Shown here: positions 27,200 to 35,196 of the stretch, piece by piece | Layout: each line of letters begins with the position of its first letter | How positions within the stretch are numbered: position 1 is the stretch's first letter | Assembly: GCA_041396985.1 (NCBI GenBank) | Contig: JAWKXO010000003.1 | Coordinates: forward strand, 434,001-498,000 | Reading direction: 5' to 3' | DNA length: 64,000 nucleotides | DNA from: Emcibacteraceae bacterium | Lineage (GTDB): Bacteria > Pseudomonadota > Alphaproteobacteria > Sphingomonadales > Emcibacteraceae | Position numbers and translations under genes: made by a program | The notes under the pieces: generated by a model | The model's database searches: none | Told to the model about the DNA's origin: nothing | Seen by the model: only the letters and a program-made list of their open reading frames with translations

Positions 27200-28228
27200 A
27201 TGGGCAGTTGGAACGAAATTCTAGATGAAATACAAAGTCATCCATCAGCTCTTGATGATGTGCGTCGTAAATACTTAAAAGAATTAAGTGATTACACTAA
27301 AAGAAATACTGTTGCATATTATTCAGGATGGTTGCAACCTAAGCCAGGGGCGATTTATTCAATTAATGATGATGATAAGAACGGATTCATGGCTTGCTTT
27401 AAGGGTTTGGATAGAGGTGCAGGACTGGATCTCATTTTGCATTCTCCTGGCGGTAGTGTAGCAGCGACTGAGTCCTTAATTGAATATTTACGCGAAATGT
27501 TTGAAAGTGATATTAGAACAATTGTCCCTCAAATCAGTATGTCTGGCGGAACAATGATTGCTTGTACTGGTAAAGAAATTTTAATGGGCAAACATAGTAA
27601 TTTGGGACCGATTGATCCACAGTTCGGAGGTATACCTGCACGTGAACTCATTAATGAATTTGAACGTGCGCAAAAAGAGGTAAGTGATAATCCTAGTTTG
27701 GCAAATGTATGGGCACCAATATTGGCTCAATATCATCCAACACTTTTACAAAAGGCCGCTCATGCTATTGCTTGGTCTGAAGAAATTTCGGAAAATACTT
27801 TGAAAAGTGGTATGTTTTCTGATGATGAAGATGGTTCAAGAAAGTCTCGAAATATAGCGCATTTTCTTTTGAGTGATGGTCATCATGCACACGACAGGCA
27901 TATTGAACGTAGCATATTGCGAAAAGAGGGATTAAAAATTGTAGACTTGGAAACAGATCAAGAATTGCAAGATAGAGTTCTTTCAGTGCATCATGCATTT
28001 ATGATTACTTTTGGGGCAACGAATGCTATAAAAATTGTTGAAAATCAAAATGGTACAGCATTGGTGCGTGTTCAAAACGCTCTTCCTCCTGTTTCAGTTA
28101 ATCCAATGCCGCCAATTCTAGTGCCTCCAGTTCCACCAGCGCCTTCACCTCCCGCTCCAGAAAATCAACCAGTTAAAAAATCAATTTCTATATTTGAGAA
28201 AATAAAGAGAGCTTTTAAATTTACTTAA
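27200..28228 (+). CDS. SDH-type (ClpP/crotonase-fold) serine protease, cassette gene
   Basis: A 342-aa protein of the SDH_sah/SppA-like ClpP-fold group. The oxyanion glycine motif is LHSPGGS (80-86), the nucleophile Ser115 lies in ISMSGGTMIACTG, and GPIDPQFGG (136-144) is the typical following motif with its Asp. A Pro-rich linker (about 288-322; LPPVSVNPMPP and PPVPPAPSPPAP) leads to a short basic amphipathic tail (SIFEKIKRAFKFT) that might bind membrane or protein. There is no signal peptide, so it is cytosolic. A strong GGGGGG ribosome site precedes the ATG. Homologues occur sporadically in accessory regions of bacteria; a role in defence or stress proteolysis is a guess. Confidence 0.8.
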   Translation: MGSWNEILDEIQSHPSALDDVRRKYLKELSDYTKRNTVAYYSGWLQPKPGAIYSINDDDKNGFMACFKGLDRGAGLDLILHSPGGSVAATESLIEYLREMFESDIRTIVPQISMSGGTMIACTGKEILMGKHSNLGPIDPQFGGIPARELINEFERAQKEVSDNPSLANVWAPILAQYHPTLLQKAAHAIAWSEEISENTLKSGMFSDDEDGSRKSRNIAHFLLSDGHHAHDRHIERSILRKEGLKIVDLETDQELQDRVLSVHHAFMITFGATNAIKIVENQNGTALVRVQNALPPVSVNPMPPILVPPVPPAPSPPAPENQPVKKSISIFEKIKRAFKFT

Positions 28229-28315
28229 GTTAGTATAGTTAAATCTCAATTTAATAATACGGTTTTCGGAAAAAACCAGCGTCTAATAAGCTACTTGAGA
28301 ATTTAAAAATTAGCT

Positions 28316-28354
28316 AAACAAAAGGCCGCGGGTAAAGCGGCCTTTAATTTTGGT
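28316..28354. repeat. Right 39-bp direct repeat, abutting tRNA-Arg
   Basis: It matches 26758-26796 with one mismatch. The right boundary (28354) is the tRNA discriminator base, and bases 28351-28353 encode the CCA tail. Confidence 0.75.
28321..28345 (-). terminator. Terminator of tRNA-Arg, inside the right repeat
   Basis: A 9-bp stem AAAGGCCGC / GCGGCCTTT with a 7-base loop lies five bases beyond the CCA end of the tRNA, followed on that strand by TGTTT. The same hairpin would also stop read-through from the cassette. Confidence 0.75.
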
Positions 28355-28427
28355 GATCCCGACTGGACTCGAACCAGTGGCCTCAAGATTAGGAATCTTG
28401 CGCTCTATCCACCTGAGCTACGGGACC
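28351..28427 (-). tRNA. tRNA-Arg (anticodon CCT)
   Basis: The minus strand folds as a full cloverleaf of 77 nt with encoded CCA. The acceptor stem is GGTCCCG / CGGGATC, the D stem GCTC / GAGC, the anticodon stem CAAGA / TCTTG with loop TTCCTAA (anticodon CCT), and the T arm ACTGG-TTCGAGT-CCAGT. The discriminator is A. It reads AGG codons. The tRNA body is intact, and a copy of its 3' end and terminator stands 1558 bp away. Confidence 0.95.
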
Positions 28428-28472
28428 ACGCAGGGCACTAAGTAGCACAGGGGATATTTGACTGCAATAGCC

Positions 28473-30254
28473 TTAAAGCTCGTTGTCGTAAAGAATGCCG
28501 ACGTTGCCTTCGCGCCTTGGGTCAGCACCGCCCTGCAGGGTACCATCCTTCAGTTTCAGCACAGCGCTCAGACCGGAAATCTCGCCTTCGGATTCAAACA
28601 CATCAAGGCCGTAATCGCGAAGCGCCTGAATAATTTCGGGCTTGGCGCGGTTTCTCTCTATCCGGACCTGTTCGGTTCTTGCCACCATGTTTGGCAGGTC
28701 AATGGCTTCCTGCGGGCTAAGTCCCCAGCTCATGATGCCGACAACGGTTTTGGCCACATAGGAAATGATGTTGCGTCCACCGGGTGAGCCGACCGCCATC
28801 AGGAAATCATTATTTTCATCAAGCACAATGGTTGGTGACATGGATGAGCGGGGCCGTTTACCGGGCGCAACCGCGTTGGCGATGGGCTTGCCATCCGCAT
28901 CTACATAATCGAATGAAAAATCGGTCAGCTGATTATTCAGGATCATGCCGTCTGCCATACGCAGTGAACCAAAATATCCTTCCACCGTTGCAGTCATGGA
29001 AACGGCGTTGCCGTCAGCATCAACAATGACAAAATGGGTGGTGCCATGGGTATCGAGGGTGGCGTCCTTACCATAATCAAGGCTCGCCTGATCATTCTGG
29101 TAAGCCCAGGGATCACCTGCTACAATATTGTCATTGGCATGATCACGGGAAATCAGCTTGGCACGGTCTTTGATATACGCATCACTCATCAAACCTTTGA
29201 TTGGTACCTCAACAAAATCATCATCAGCAATATACTGGTTATTATCGGCATAGGTTATGCGCAGTGCCTCCGCAAGCAAAGTCCAGTTCTGCGGATCATC
29301 TGCCCCGGCCGCTGAAAATTGAGGGGCTTCGTTTAAGATGCTCATCACCATCGAAACCGAAACCCAGGAAGATGGCAGGGCAGAACCGCAAAGTGTTGTG
29401 TTGCGGTATTTGCTGCAATATGGATCCCGCTTGACGGCGGTGTAATTGGCAAGGTCCTCAGCAGAAAGAGTGCCGCCATTTGGCATTTGCTGTGCCGCAT
29501 TGGCGATATCCTCTGCAATTTTGCCGTGGTAAAAATCATTGGGATCATTGGCAACAATTTTCAATGTTTCAGCATATTCCGGATTTTTCAATATATACCC
29601 GGTCGGCAGCGGGCTGCCATCGTCTAAGTGAAGATAGTCATAGACTTCGGTCGGGCCGTCTTTTGGATCTTTATAAAAATAGTCTTCATATTCGACGATG
29701 GATTCGTGCATACGCGGGGAGACAGCGAACCCTTCTGTTGAATGACGGAGGGCAGGGGCGAACAGTTCCTTCCAGGTCAGTCTGCCATGTTCCTTATGGG
29801 CCATATTAAGCACAGCAACCGCGCCCGGTGCACCGATGGACAGGCCGCTGTTTTTTGCTTCGGGGAAGGATAATTTTTTACCATCTTTATCAAAGAACAG
29901 TTCCTTTGTGGCGCCCATAGGGGCCTTTTCCCGGCCATTATAAAAATCAATTTTCTTTGTTTTGGCATCATAATAAACCATGAAGCCGCCGCCACCGAGG
30001 CCGGAGCTTTGTGGTTCAACAAGACTCAATGTTGCCTCAACCGCCACGGCGGCATCAACGGCGTTTCCACCGGCTCTTAATATTTCAAGCCCGGCTTCCG
30101 TAGCAACCGGATTGGCGGTTACCACAATCCCGACAGCCTTTGGTTGAGCCGATGCCTGTTCATTGGTGGCATTAATGTTGCTGCCCGTGTCATTTTGCGA
30201 GCAGCTGACAATAATAAATGTAAAAAGTAAAAAGAGTTTTTTTGAAAATTGCAT
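28473..30254 (-). CDS. ggt: Gamma-glutamyltransferase, probable lipoprotein
   Basis: A 593-aa full-length GGT precursor. The N-terminus (QFSKKLFLLFTFIIVSC) ends in a lipobox-like Cys18, so it is likely membrane-tethered in the periplasm. The autoprocessing and nucleophile Thr405 lies in GTTHFVIVDADGNAVSMT, matching the TTHYSVVD motif of E. coli GGT. The N-terminal AVATxAxLSLVEPQSSGLGGGGFMVYYD and the C-terminal GSPGGRNIISY motifs are also present. GGT cleaves glutathione and other gamma-glutamyl amides. It is third in an Lrp-FAD enzyme-GGT unit with an 18-bp gap. Confidence 0.92.
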   Translation of the reverse strand: MQFSKKLFLLFTFIIVSCSQNDTGSNINATNEQASAQPKAVGIVVTANPVATEAGLEILRAGGNAVDAAVAVEATLSLVEPQSSGLGGGGFMVYYDAKTKKIDFYNGREKAPMGATKELFFDKDGKKLSFPEAKNSGLSIGAPGAVAVLNMAHKEHGRLTWKELFAPALRHSTEGFAVSPRMHESIVEYEDYFYKDPKDGPTEVYDYLHLDDGSPLPTGYILKNPEYAETLKIVANDPNDFYHGKIAEDIANAAQQMPNGGTLSAEDLANYTAVKRDPYCSKYRNTTLCGSALPSSWVSVSMVMSILNEAPQFSAAGADDPQNWTLLAEALRITYADNNQYIADDDFVEVPIKGLMSDAYIKDRAKLISRDHANDNIVAGDPWAYQNDQASLDYGKDATLDTHGTTHFVIVDADGNAVSMTATVEGYFGSLRMADGMILNNQLTDFSFDYVDADGKPIANAVAPGKRPRSSMSPTIVLDENNDFLMAVGSPGGRNIISYVAKTVVGIMSWGLSPQEAIDLPNMVARTEQVRIERNRAKPEIIQALRDYGLDVFESEGEISGLSAVLKLKDGTLQGGADPRREGNVGILYDNEL

Positions 30255-30272
30255 AATCTGTTCTCCCTGAAT

Positions 30273-31862
30273 TTATTCATTAAACAGCGATTTAAGGATT
30301 CGGTCAACTATTGTGGCCATAATTATGGCGCCGCTGGTATAAAAACCCGGCCCCCATAGCAGCATGGACGCCAGATGTATATTTTTAGATCCTAAAAGCC
30401 GGAAATCGCCCATATCAACATCCGCCCCCGGCATTTCCGTACCGCCGCATTTATAGGGCGCAATCAGTCCATGCGCCGCCATATTTTTAATGAGGGTTGG
30501 TTGGGCATCGCTTTTAATATCGCGATCGACACTGCCAGTGGAATTGACCAGAATTTTTGTCTTCTCAATACCGAAATCATGGGCGATATCATAGGCATCA
30601 TCCTCATGGTTATAGGTGACGGATTTAACACCCTTAATTATTTTAAGTCGTCCTGCCTTATGCAGGGCAAGCAGTCGTTCTGCCGTTAAAATCGGGCAGG
30701 ATGCTTCATAAGTCAGCGTTGCCGTTTCATAATTTTTGCGAAACCTTTTTTCCTCGTCTGCGCTGACCAGGTGTGCGGCAAAAATATCCCAAAGCTCAAG
30801 CCCGGCATCGCCGAATATATCCACCAGAATATTACGTGCACTGCCACTGATGGCTGTGTCCAGATCTTTGGATAAAATTTCCGCGGCCCGTTTATCAACG
30901 TCCTCGGCACTTTTACATCCTTCGTATGGCTCAAGAATTTCCCGCCACGGTGTATCACCACCATTCAGCTCACAGTCTTTTTTAATGGCCGTCGCTATAT
31001 CCTCAAGCTTAAGTCCGCTATCCGGTTTAATGGAGGATAGATAGTCAACGTTGAAATGTTTTCGTGTTACGGTTTTGGGTGTCCGGCTTTTCATTTTTTT
31101 AAGCCGTCCGCTACGTGAACAAAGCACAACATGTCTTTGATTGGTGCCGGGAATAAATTCAAGTTTACCGTCTGAATTTCGTTCAAACCGGCTACCGGTT
31201 CTTTCTGAATAAAGCCGCCCGACGACATCAAAGGCACTTAGTGAAGCACCAAGTATATGAATTGTTCCTTCCATCGGGATTTTATCCAGGGAAGGTTCAT
31301 TCAGGTGATCAGGAAAATAAAGCGTACCGGAACCGGCAGGAGGGCTTTCATAAACATGCCTGCCCGGGCAGTGTCCAGTGGTCAGGATAACCTTGTCCGC
31401 CAGAATATTACCGTCCGGCCAATGGATACTGACTTTTTCATCGTCCATCTCTGAAATATTGATGACTTCATCAGATATCAGATTGACCTTGATATTTTTA
31501 ATAGCAGCATTGGTCAGGGTTGCTCTGAAGACATCTTCAAGAAAATAGCCGTAATAACGCCGGGATATATTACCGCGATCCTCAATTACCGGCAGGGAAA
31601 CGCCGTCCGGTAATGGCGGATTTGTGCGCAACCAGTTGATAAAGGCTCGCCTGTTATCTGGTGTAAGGCAGAGAGTGTCATTGGTGTTGTTCAGGAGATA
31701 ATCAGCACATTCATCACTTTTATAAGGAAGTCCGGGGCCGTAAATGCCACTGGCCTCAAAAATGGTGATTTCCTCTACCGGATATTTATCCACCAACTGA
31801 TAAAAAGCGCTGGTACCGGTAAAGCCGCAACCGACCAGGGCAATATGTTTCGGGCTGCTCAT
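30273..31862 (-). CDS. FAD/NAD(P)-binding protein of the YdhS type
   Basis: A 529-aa protein. The N-terminal dinucleotide motif is ALVGCGFTGTSAFYQL, followed by EASGIYGPGLPYKSDECADYLLN. The sequence has a second GxG-type site (HILGASLSAFDVVGRLYS) and a C-terminal NSTGSVDRDI stretch. This matches the NAD_binding_9/YdhS group of flavoproteins, whose reaction is generally unknown. Its start overlaps the stop of the Lrp-family gene by ATGA (31859-31862), and ggt follows. The link to an amino-acid-sensing regulator and to GGT suggests a role in gamma-glutamyl or amino acid metabolism, which is inference. Confidence 0.7.
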   Translation of the reverse strand: MSSPKHIALVGCGFTGTSAFYQLVDKYPVEEITIFEASGIYGPGLPYKSDECADYLLNNTNDTLCLTPDNRRAFINWLRTNPPLPDGVSLPVIEDRGNISRRYYGYFLEDVFRATLTNAAIKNIKVNLISDEVINISEMDDEKVSIHWPDGNILADKVILTTGHCPGRHVYESPPAGSGTLYFPDHLNEPSLDKIPMEGTIHILGASLSAFDVVGRLYSERTGSRFERNSDGKLEFIPGTNQRHVVLCSRSGRLKKMKSRTPKTVTRKHFNVDYLSSIKPDSGLKLEDIATAIKKDCELNGGDTPWREILEPYEGCKSAEDVDKRAAEILSKDLDTAISGSARNILVDIFGDAGLELWDIFAAHLVSADEEKRFRKNYETATLTYEASCPILTAERLLALHKAGRLKIIKGVKSVTYNHEDDAYDIAHDFGIEKTKILVNSTGSVDRDIKSDAQPTLIKNMAAHGLIAPYKCGGTEMPGADVDMGDFRLLGSKNIHLASMLLWGPGFYTSGAIIMATIVDRILKSLFNE

Positions 31863-32317
31863 TCTTTTGACCCTTCAATCAGTACTTCTGTTGTTTCCTT
31901 CATGGTTTCCAATACAATCATTGATTCCGTACTTGTCACGGCAGGCAGTTTTTTAACCCTGTCATGAAGAAATCTTTGCAGTGCACCGGTATCGGCGACG
32001 CGGACTTTCACCATATAGGAATGGGCGCCGCTGATATGATGAATTTCCTGAATTTCAGGGAATGTGGCGAGTTTTCTGACGGCGTCATCTTCACCTTCAT
32101 AACTCATATCAACGAGTATCAGGGCGCAAAGCTTTGCACCAACCTTTATGGGGTCCAATACGCCGCGCCATTCCTTGATAATGCCGGATGAAGATAACCT
32201 TCGCACTCTTTCATTGGCAGTGGAGACAGAAACGCCAACGGCATCGGCAATTTCTGCACTGGAGGCACGCCCATCTTTCTGAATTATTCCGGCTATTTTA
32301 CGATCAATAACATCCAT
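31859..32317 (-). CDS. Lrp/AsnC-family regulator
   Basis: A 152-aa protein with an N-terminal HTH (about 1-60: DVIDRKIAGIIQKDGRASSAEIADAVGVSVSTANERVRRL) and a C-terminal RAM/AsnC domain containing HHISGAHSYMVKVRVAD, the amino-acid-binding region. It is first gene of the unit with the YdhS-like enzyme and ggt. A perfect 14-bp AT palindrome stands 18 bp before its start, so autoregulation is likely. The effector amino acid is unknown. Confidence 0.9.
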   Translation of the reverse strand: MDVIDRKIAGIIQKDGRASSAEIADAVGVSVSTANERVRRLSSSGIIKEWRGVLDPIKVGAKLCALILVDMSYEGEDDAVRKLATFPEIQEIHHISGAHSYMVKVRVADTGALQRFLHDRVKKLPAVTSTESMIVLETMKETTEVLIEGSKE

Positions 32318-32335
32318 AACAATAAAAATTCCCGT

Positions 32336-32349
32336 AATTTAATTAAATT
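32336..32349. promoter_or_regulatory. AT palindrome upstream of the Lrp-family gene
   Basis: AATTTAATTAAATT is a perfect 14-bp palindrome located 18 bp upstream of the Lrp start. Lrp proteins bind AT-rich dyads, so autoregulation is plausible. Short AT palindromes also arise by chance in AT-rich gaps. Confidence 0.3.
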
Positions 32350-32392
32350 TCAGGAAAAATAACTGAACTTTTATGATGTATCAAGAAAAATT

Positions 32393-33352
32393 TTAGAATT
32401 CTATTGCAGCACCAGTTAATGATGCTGTTTCAGACATAACGATATGGACAGGAATTTTTTTTACATAATTACTCATCGGGCCTTTATCGGTAAAGAGGTC
32501 GATAAATCTGTCTCTGTCAATCAGGTCAGCAATATGGGGAATTATGCCGCCGCCAATATAAATTCCACCCCTGCTTCCTTGCGCGAGAGCGATATCTCCT
32601 GTAATTCTTGCCAGTATGTCCAGAAACAAACTCACAGTTTTTACCGATATTTCACAACTACCATCCTTTGCCGATCTGGTAATTTCATGAGCGGCTATTT
32701 TATTTTTTTCCTTATGGTTCAGAAATTCATATATGCGGATCAGCCCTGGACCGGACAGGAAGGTTTCAATGGAAATATGGTTGATTTTACCAACAAAAAA
32801 ATTGAACAGTTCCTGTTCTGTTTTTGATTTTGGTGCAAAGGACATATGACCAATTTCTGTTGAAAGGGTACGTATTGATTTGCCTTGCCGGATACCAATC
32901 GCGGCACCAAGACCTGAACCCACGCCAAATGCGCTGAAAGGCGCACCTGCAAGGCTAACATCAAACGGTGTAATGGTTTCAAGCTCACCAGCGTCAAGTC
33001 CGGGAATAGACCTGACCAGCGCTTCATAATCGTTAAGCAGGGTGACCTGCTCGAAATTAAATTTTTGCTCTATTTCACGGGCATTAATGTCCCAGTTAAA
33101 GTGCCAGAGGTTTCCATAATTTTCTGTCATTTCGCCGGCTATTGAGAAGCGTGCCCTTTTGGGAATTTCACAATCAAGACTTTTAAGGTAGGCGGCGAGA
33201 AGTTCGTAAAAGTTATTATAGTCCCTGCATGGGAAAATGCCGACTTCCTTTAGCTTAATCCCATCTATATTTTCCGATTGGTTCGAAAATTCTGCAATCG
33301 CAAAACGCCCGTTGGTTCCACCGATATCGGAAACGATCATACGACTGACCAT
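32393..33352 (-). CDS. glk: Glucokinase, Glk type
   Basis: A 319-aa sugar kinase of the bacterial Glk (not ROK) family. The phosphate-1 motif is SDIGGTNGRFAIAE, the catalytic Asp is in LLNDYEAL (about residue 110), EIGHMSFAP holds the sugar-binding Glu, and a Gly-rich AFGVGSGLGAAIG and IYIGGGIIP complete the ATP site. It phosphorylates glucose at C6. It is divergent from a sodium:solute symporter 74 bp away; together they read as uptake and phosphorylation of glucose. A short GGGATAA/TTATCCC pair in the gap is too weak to call. Confidence 0.88.
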   Translation of the reverse strand: MVSRMIVSDIGGTNGRFAIAEFSNQSENIDGIKLKEVGIFPCRDYNNFYELLAAYLKSLDCEIPKRARFSIAGEMTENYGNLWHFNWDINAREIEQKFNFEQVTLLNDYEALVRSIPGLDAGELETITPFDVSLAGAPFSAFGVGSGLGAAIGIRQGKSIRTLSTEIGHMSFAPKSKTEQELFNFFVGKINHISIETFLSGPGLIRIYEFLNHKEKNKIAAHEITRSAKDGSCEISVKTVSLFLDILARITGDIALAQGSRGGIYIGGGIIPHIADLIDRDRFIDLFTDKGPMSNYVKKIPVHIVMSETASLTGAAIEF

Positions 33353-33426
33353 AAATTATCCCTTATTACTCAATTGCCTATTTAACGTTATTATGGGATA
33401 ACAAAAGAAAAAAGAATAGGGAAAAT

Positions 33427-35046
33427 ATGCTGGCAGTAATTTCATTCATAGGCTTTACCGGCCTTGTGGCGCTTATTTCTTACCTTAAAACACGAAATGA
33501 CGTGATGGCGACCTCGGACGATTATTTTCTCGGCGGTCGAAGTCTGACTGCCTGGGTAATTGCAGGATCACTGATCCTGACCAATCTGTCCACTGAACAT
33601 TTAATTGGTCTGAATGCCGATGCCTTTGCCCACACGGTGGCGGTTATGGCGTGGGAAACGACGGCGGCACTGGCCATGGTGCTGACGGCACTATATTTTC
33701 TGCCAAAATATTTAAAACGTGGCCTGACCACAATTCCGGAATATCTGTCACTCAGATATGATCAGAATACGCGGGTGATTGCGACCGTGCTTTTTCTTTT
33801 TTCCTATGTTGTGGCTATTTTACCCGTAGTGCTTCTTTTTGGGGCAGCCGGTCTTGAAAGCCTGTTTGATGTGTCCGGCGTTCTTGGGGTCAATAAATCA
33901 TCGGCTGTCTGGATTATGGTTTGGGCGATTGGTACGCTTGGTTCACTTTATGCCATTTTTGGCGGGCTTAAGGCCGTTGCTATTTCCGACACCATAAACG
34001 GTATCGGTTTTCTGGCGGTTGGTCTGATTGTTCCGGCCCTTGCGCTTTCCTATGTCGGGGATGGGAACATATTTAAAGGGCTGGAAATGGTTTATCAAAG
34101 TGCGCCGGAAAAATTTGATATTACCGGGGATGAGCCGGGCTCTTTTTTACCGTTCGGGGTTCTTTTTACCGGTATGATCGTCAACCAGATCTTTTTTTGG
34201 TGCACGAACCAGTCGATCGTTCAACGTGCTCTTGGTGCCAAAAATCTGGCCGAGGGGCAAAAGGGGGTTCTGATTGCGGCCTGTTTTAAACTGCTTGGGC
34301 CGGTTGCCATCGTATTGCCTGGAGTCATTGCCTATTATCTTTTTAAGGACCAAATTGGCCCGGGGCAATCTATGCTGGCTTACCCAATGCTTGTAAAGGA
34401 AATTCTGCCTGCGCCGATGGTCGGATTTTTTGCCGCTGTGATGGTGGGTGCTGTGCTCAGCACCTTTAATAGTGTTCTGAACAGTTCAGCCACCCTTTTC
34501 AGTCAGGGTATTTATCATGTTTTTATGAACAGGCAAGCAACCGGCCGTCAGATGGTATGGTCCGGTCGCGTCTGTAGCATTCTGCTGGCAATAATTGCCA
34601 TGATCGCAGCACCAATGATCGATACAAGTGGTAGTCTTTATAATTATCTGCAAAAAATCAATGCGACTTTCTTTGGGCCTATGCTTGCTGTTATTTTACT
34701 CGGACTTCTTACTAAGCATGTGACGGCGCGTTCAGCGAAAGTTGGTATGATTTTCGGCCCGGTCCTGTTTTATCTTCTGACCAACACCTTTGATGAACCG
34801 GTGCAGAATATTGCAAAAAGTCTGTTTGGAACTGAGGATAACATCCATTTCCTTCATTTTCTGGCCCTTGTTTTTATATTGACGTCGGGGCTGATGCTCT
34901 TAATCAGCAAACTCAAGCCGGAGGTTACAAAAGAACATATCAGTCACGCGGCAAAAGTAGATATGACGCCCTGGAAATATGTTAAACCGGCAAGTATTAT
35001 TATTTCTTTTCTGGTCATTGCGGTCTATGTTGCTCTGGCGCAATAG
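33427..35046 (+). CDS. Sodium:solute symporter, sugar (SGLT/vSGLT)-like
   Basis: A 539-aa SSS-family transporter with about fourteen helices. It begins with the typical GGRSLTAWVIAGSLILTNLSTEHLIGLNADAF. Other family strings are YLPKYLKRGLTTIPEYLSLRYDQNTR (family GxxTIPEYLxxRYD), FFWCTNQSIVQRALGAKNLAEGQKGVL and MVGAVLSTFNSVLNSSATLFSQGIY. These resemble vSGLT/glucose-galactose carriers more than proline or pantothenate ones. A good GGGAAAA ribosome site precedes the ATG. Divergent glucokinase supports glucose as substrate. Confidence 0.85.
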   Translation: MLAVISFIGFTGLVALISYLKTRNDVMATSDDYFLGGRSLTAWVIAGSLILTNLSTEHLIGLNADAFAHTVAVMAWETTAALAMVLTALYFLPKYLKRGLTTIPEYLSLRYDQNTRVIATVLFLFSYVVAILPVVLLFGAAGLESLFDVSGVLGVNKSSAVWIMVWAIGTLGSLYAIFGGLKAVAISDTINGIGFLAVGLIVPALALSYVGDGNIFKGLEMVYQSAPEKFDITGDEPGSFLPFGVLFTGMIVNQIFFWCTNQSIVQRALGAKNLAEGQKGVLIAACFKLLGPVAIVLPGVIAYYLFKDQIGPGQSMLAYPMLVKEILPAPMVGFFAAVMVGAVLSTFNSVLNSSATLFSQGIYHVFMNRQATGRQMVWSGRVCSILLAIIAMIAAPMIDTSGSLYNYLQKINATFFGPMLAVILLGLLTKHVTARSAKVGMIFGPVLFYLLTNTFDEPVQNIAKSLFGTEDNIHFLHFLALVFILTSGLMLLISKLKPEVTKEHISHAAKVDMTPWKYVKPASIIISFLVIAVYVALAQ

Positions 35047-35196
35047 ATTATGCGAATAAAAAAATGCTGATCCCGATTAGATGCCGATTTGAATTTTTTC
35101 CACTTTTATATTAGACTATGCCCAATGTTTGGGAATTATGCGCCGTTTTGATAAAATGAAACGGATGCAGAGTTTAAGTATTGTAAGGAATAAGTT

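Larger units (their letters stand above)
26758..28354. mobile_element. tRNA-Arg-flanked two-gene cassette bounded by 39-bp direct repeats
   Basis: The segment between two 39-bp direct repeats (26758-26796 and 28316-28354, 38 of 39 identical, period 1558 bp) carries two genes of visibly lower G+C than their neighbours. The right-hand repeat is the discriminator, CCA end and terminator of tRNA-Arg(CCT). The left-hand repeat is a copy of that same sequence without the tRNA body. This is the footprint left by site-specific integration at a tRNA 3' end. No integrase, recombinase or transposase lies inside, so the cassette is either mobilised in trans, decayed, or the product of a different duplication event. 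Confidence 0.55.

Noticed and set aside
33356..33401. TTATCCC / GGGATAA inverted pair between glucokinase and symporter
   Set aside because: Arms are only 7 bp with a 32-bp spacer, and one arm lies near the ribosome site; no support beyond position.
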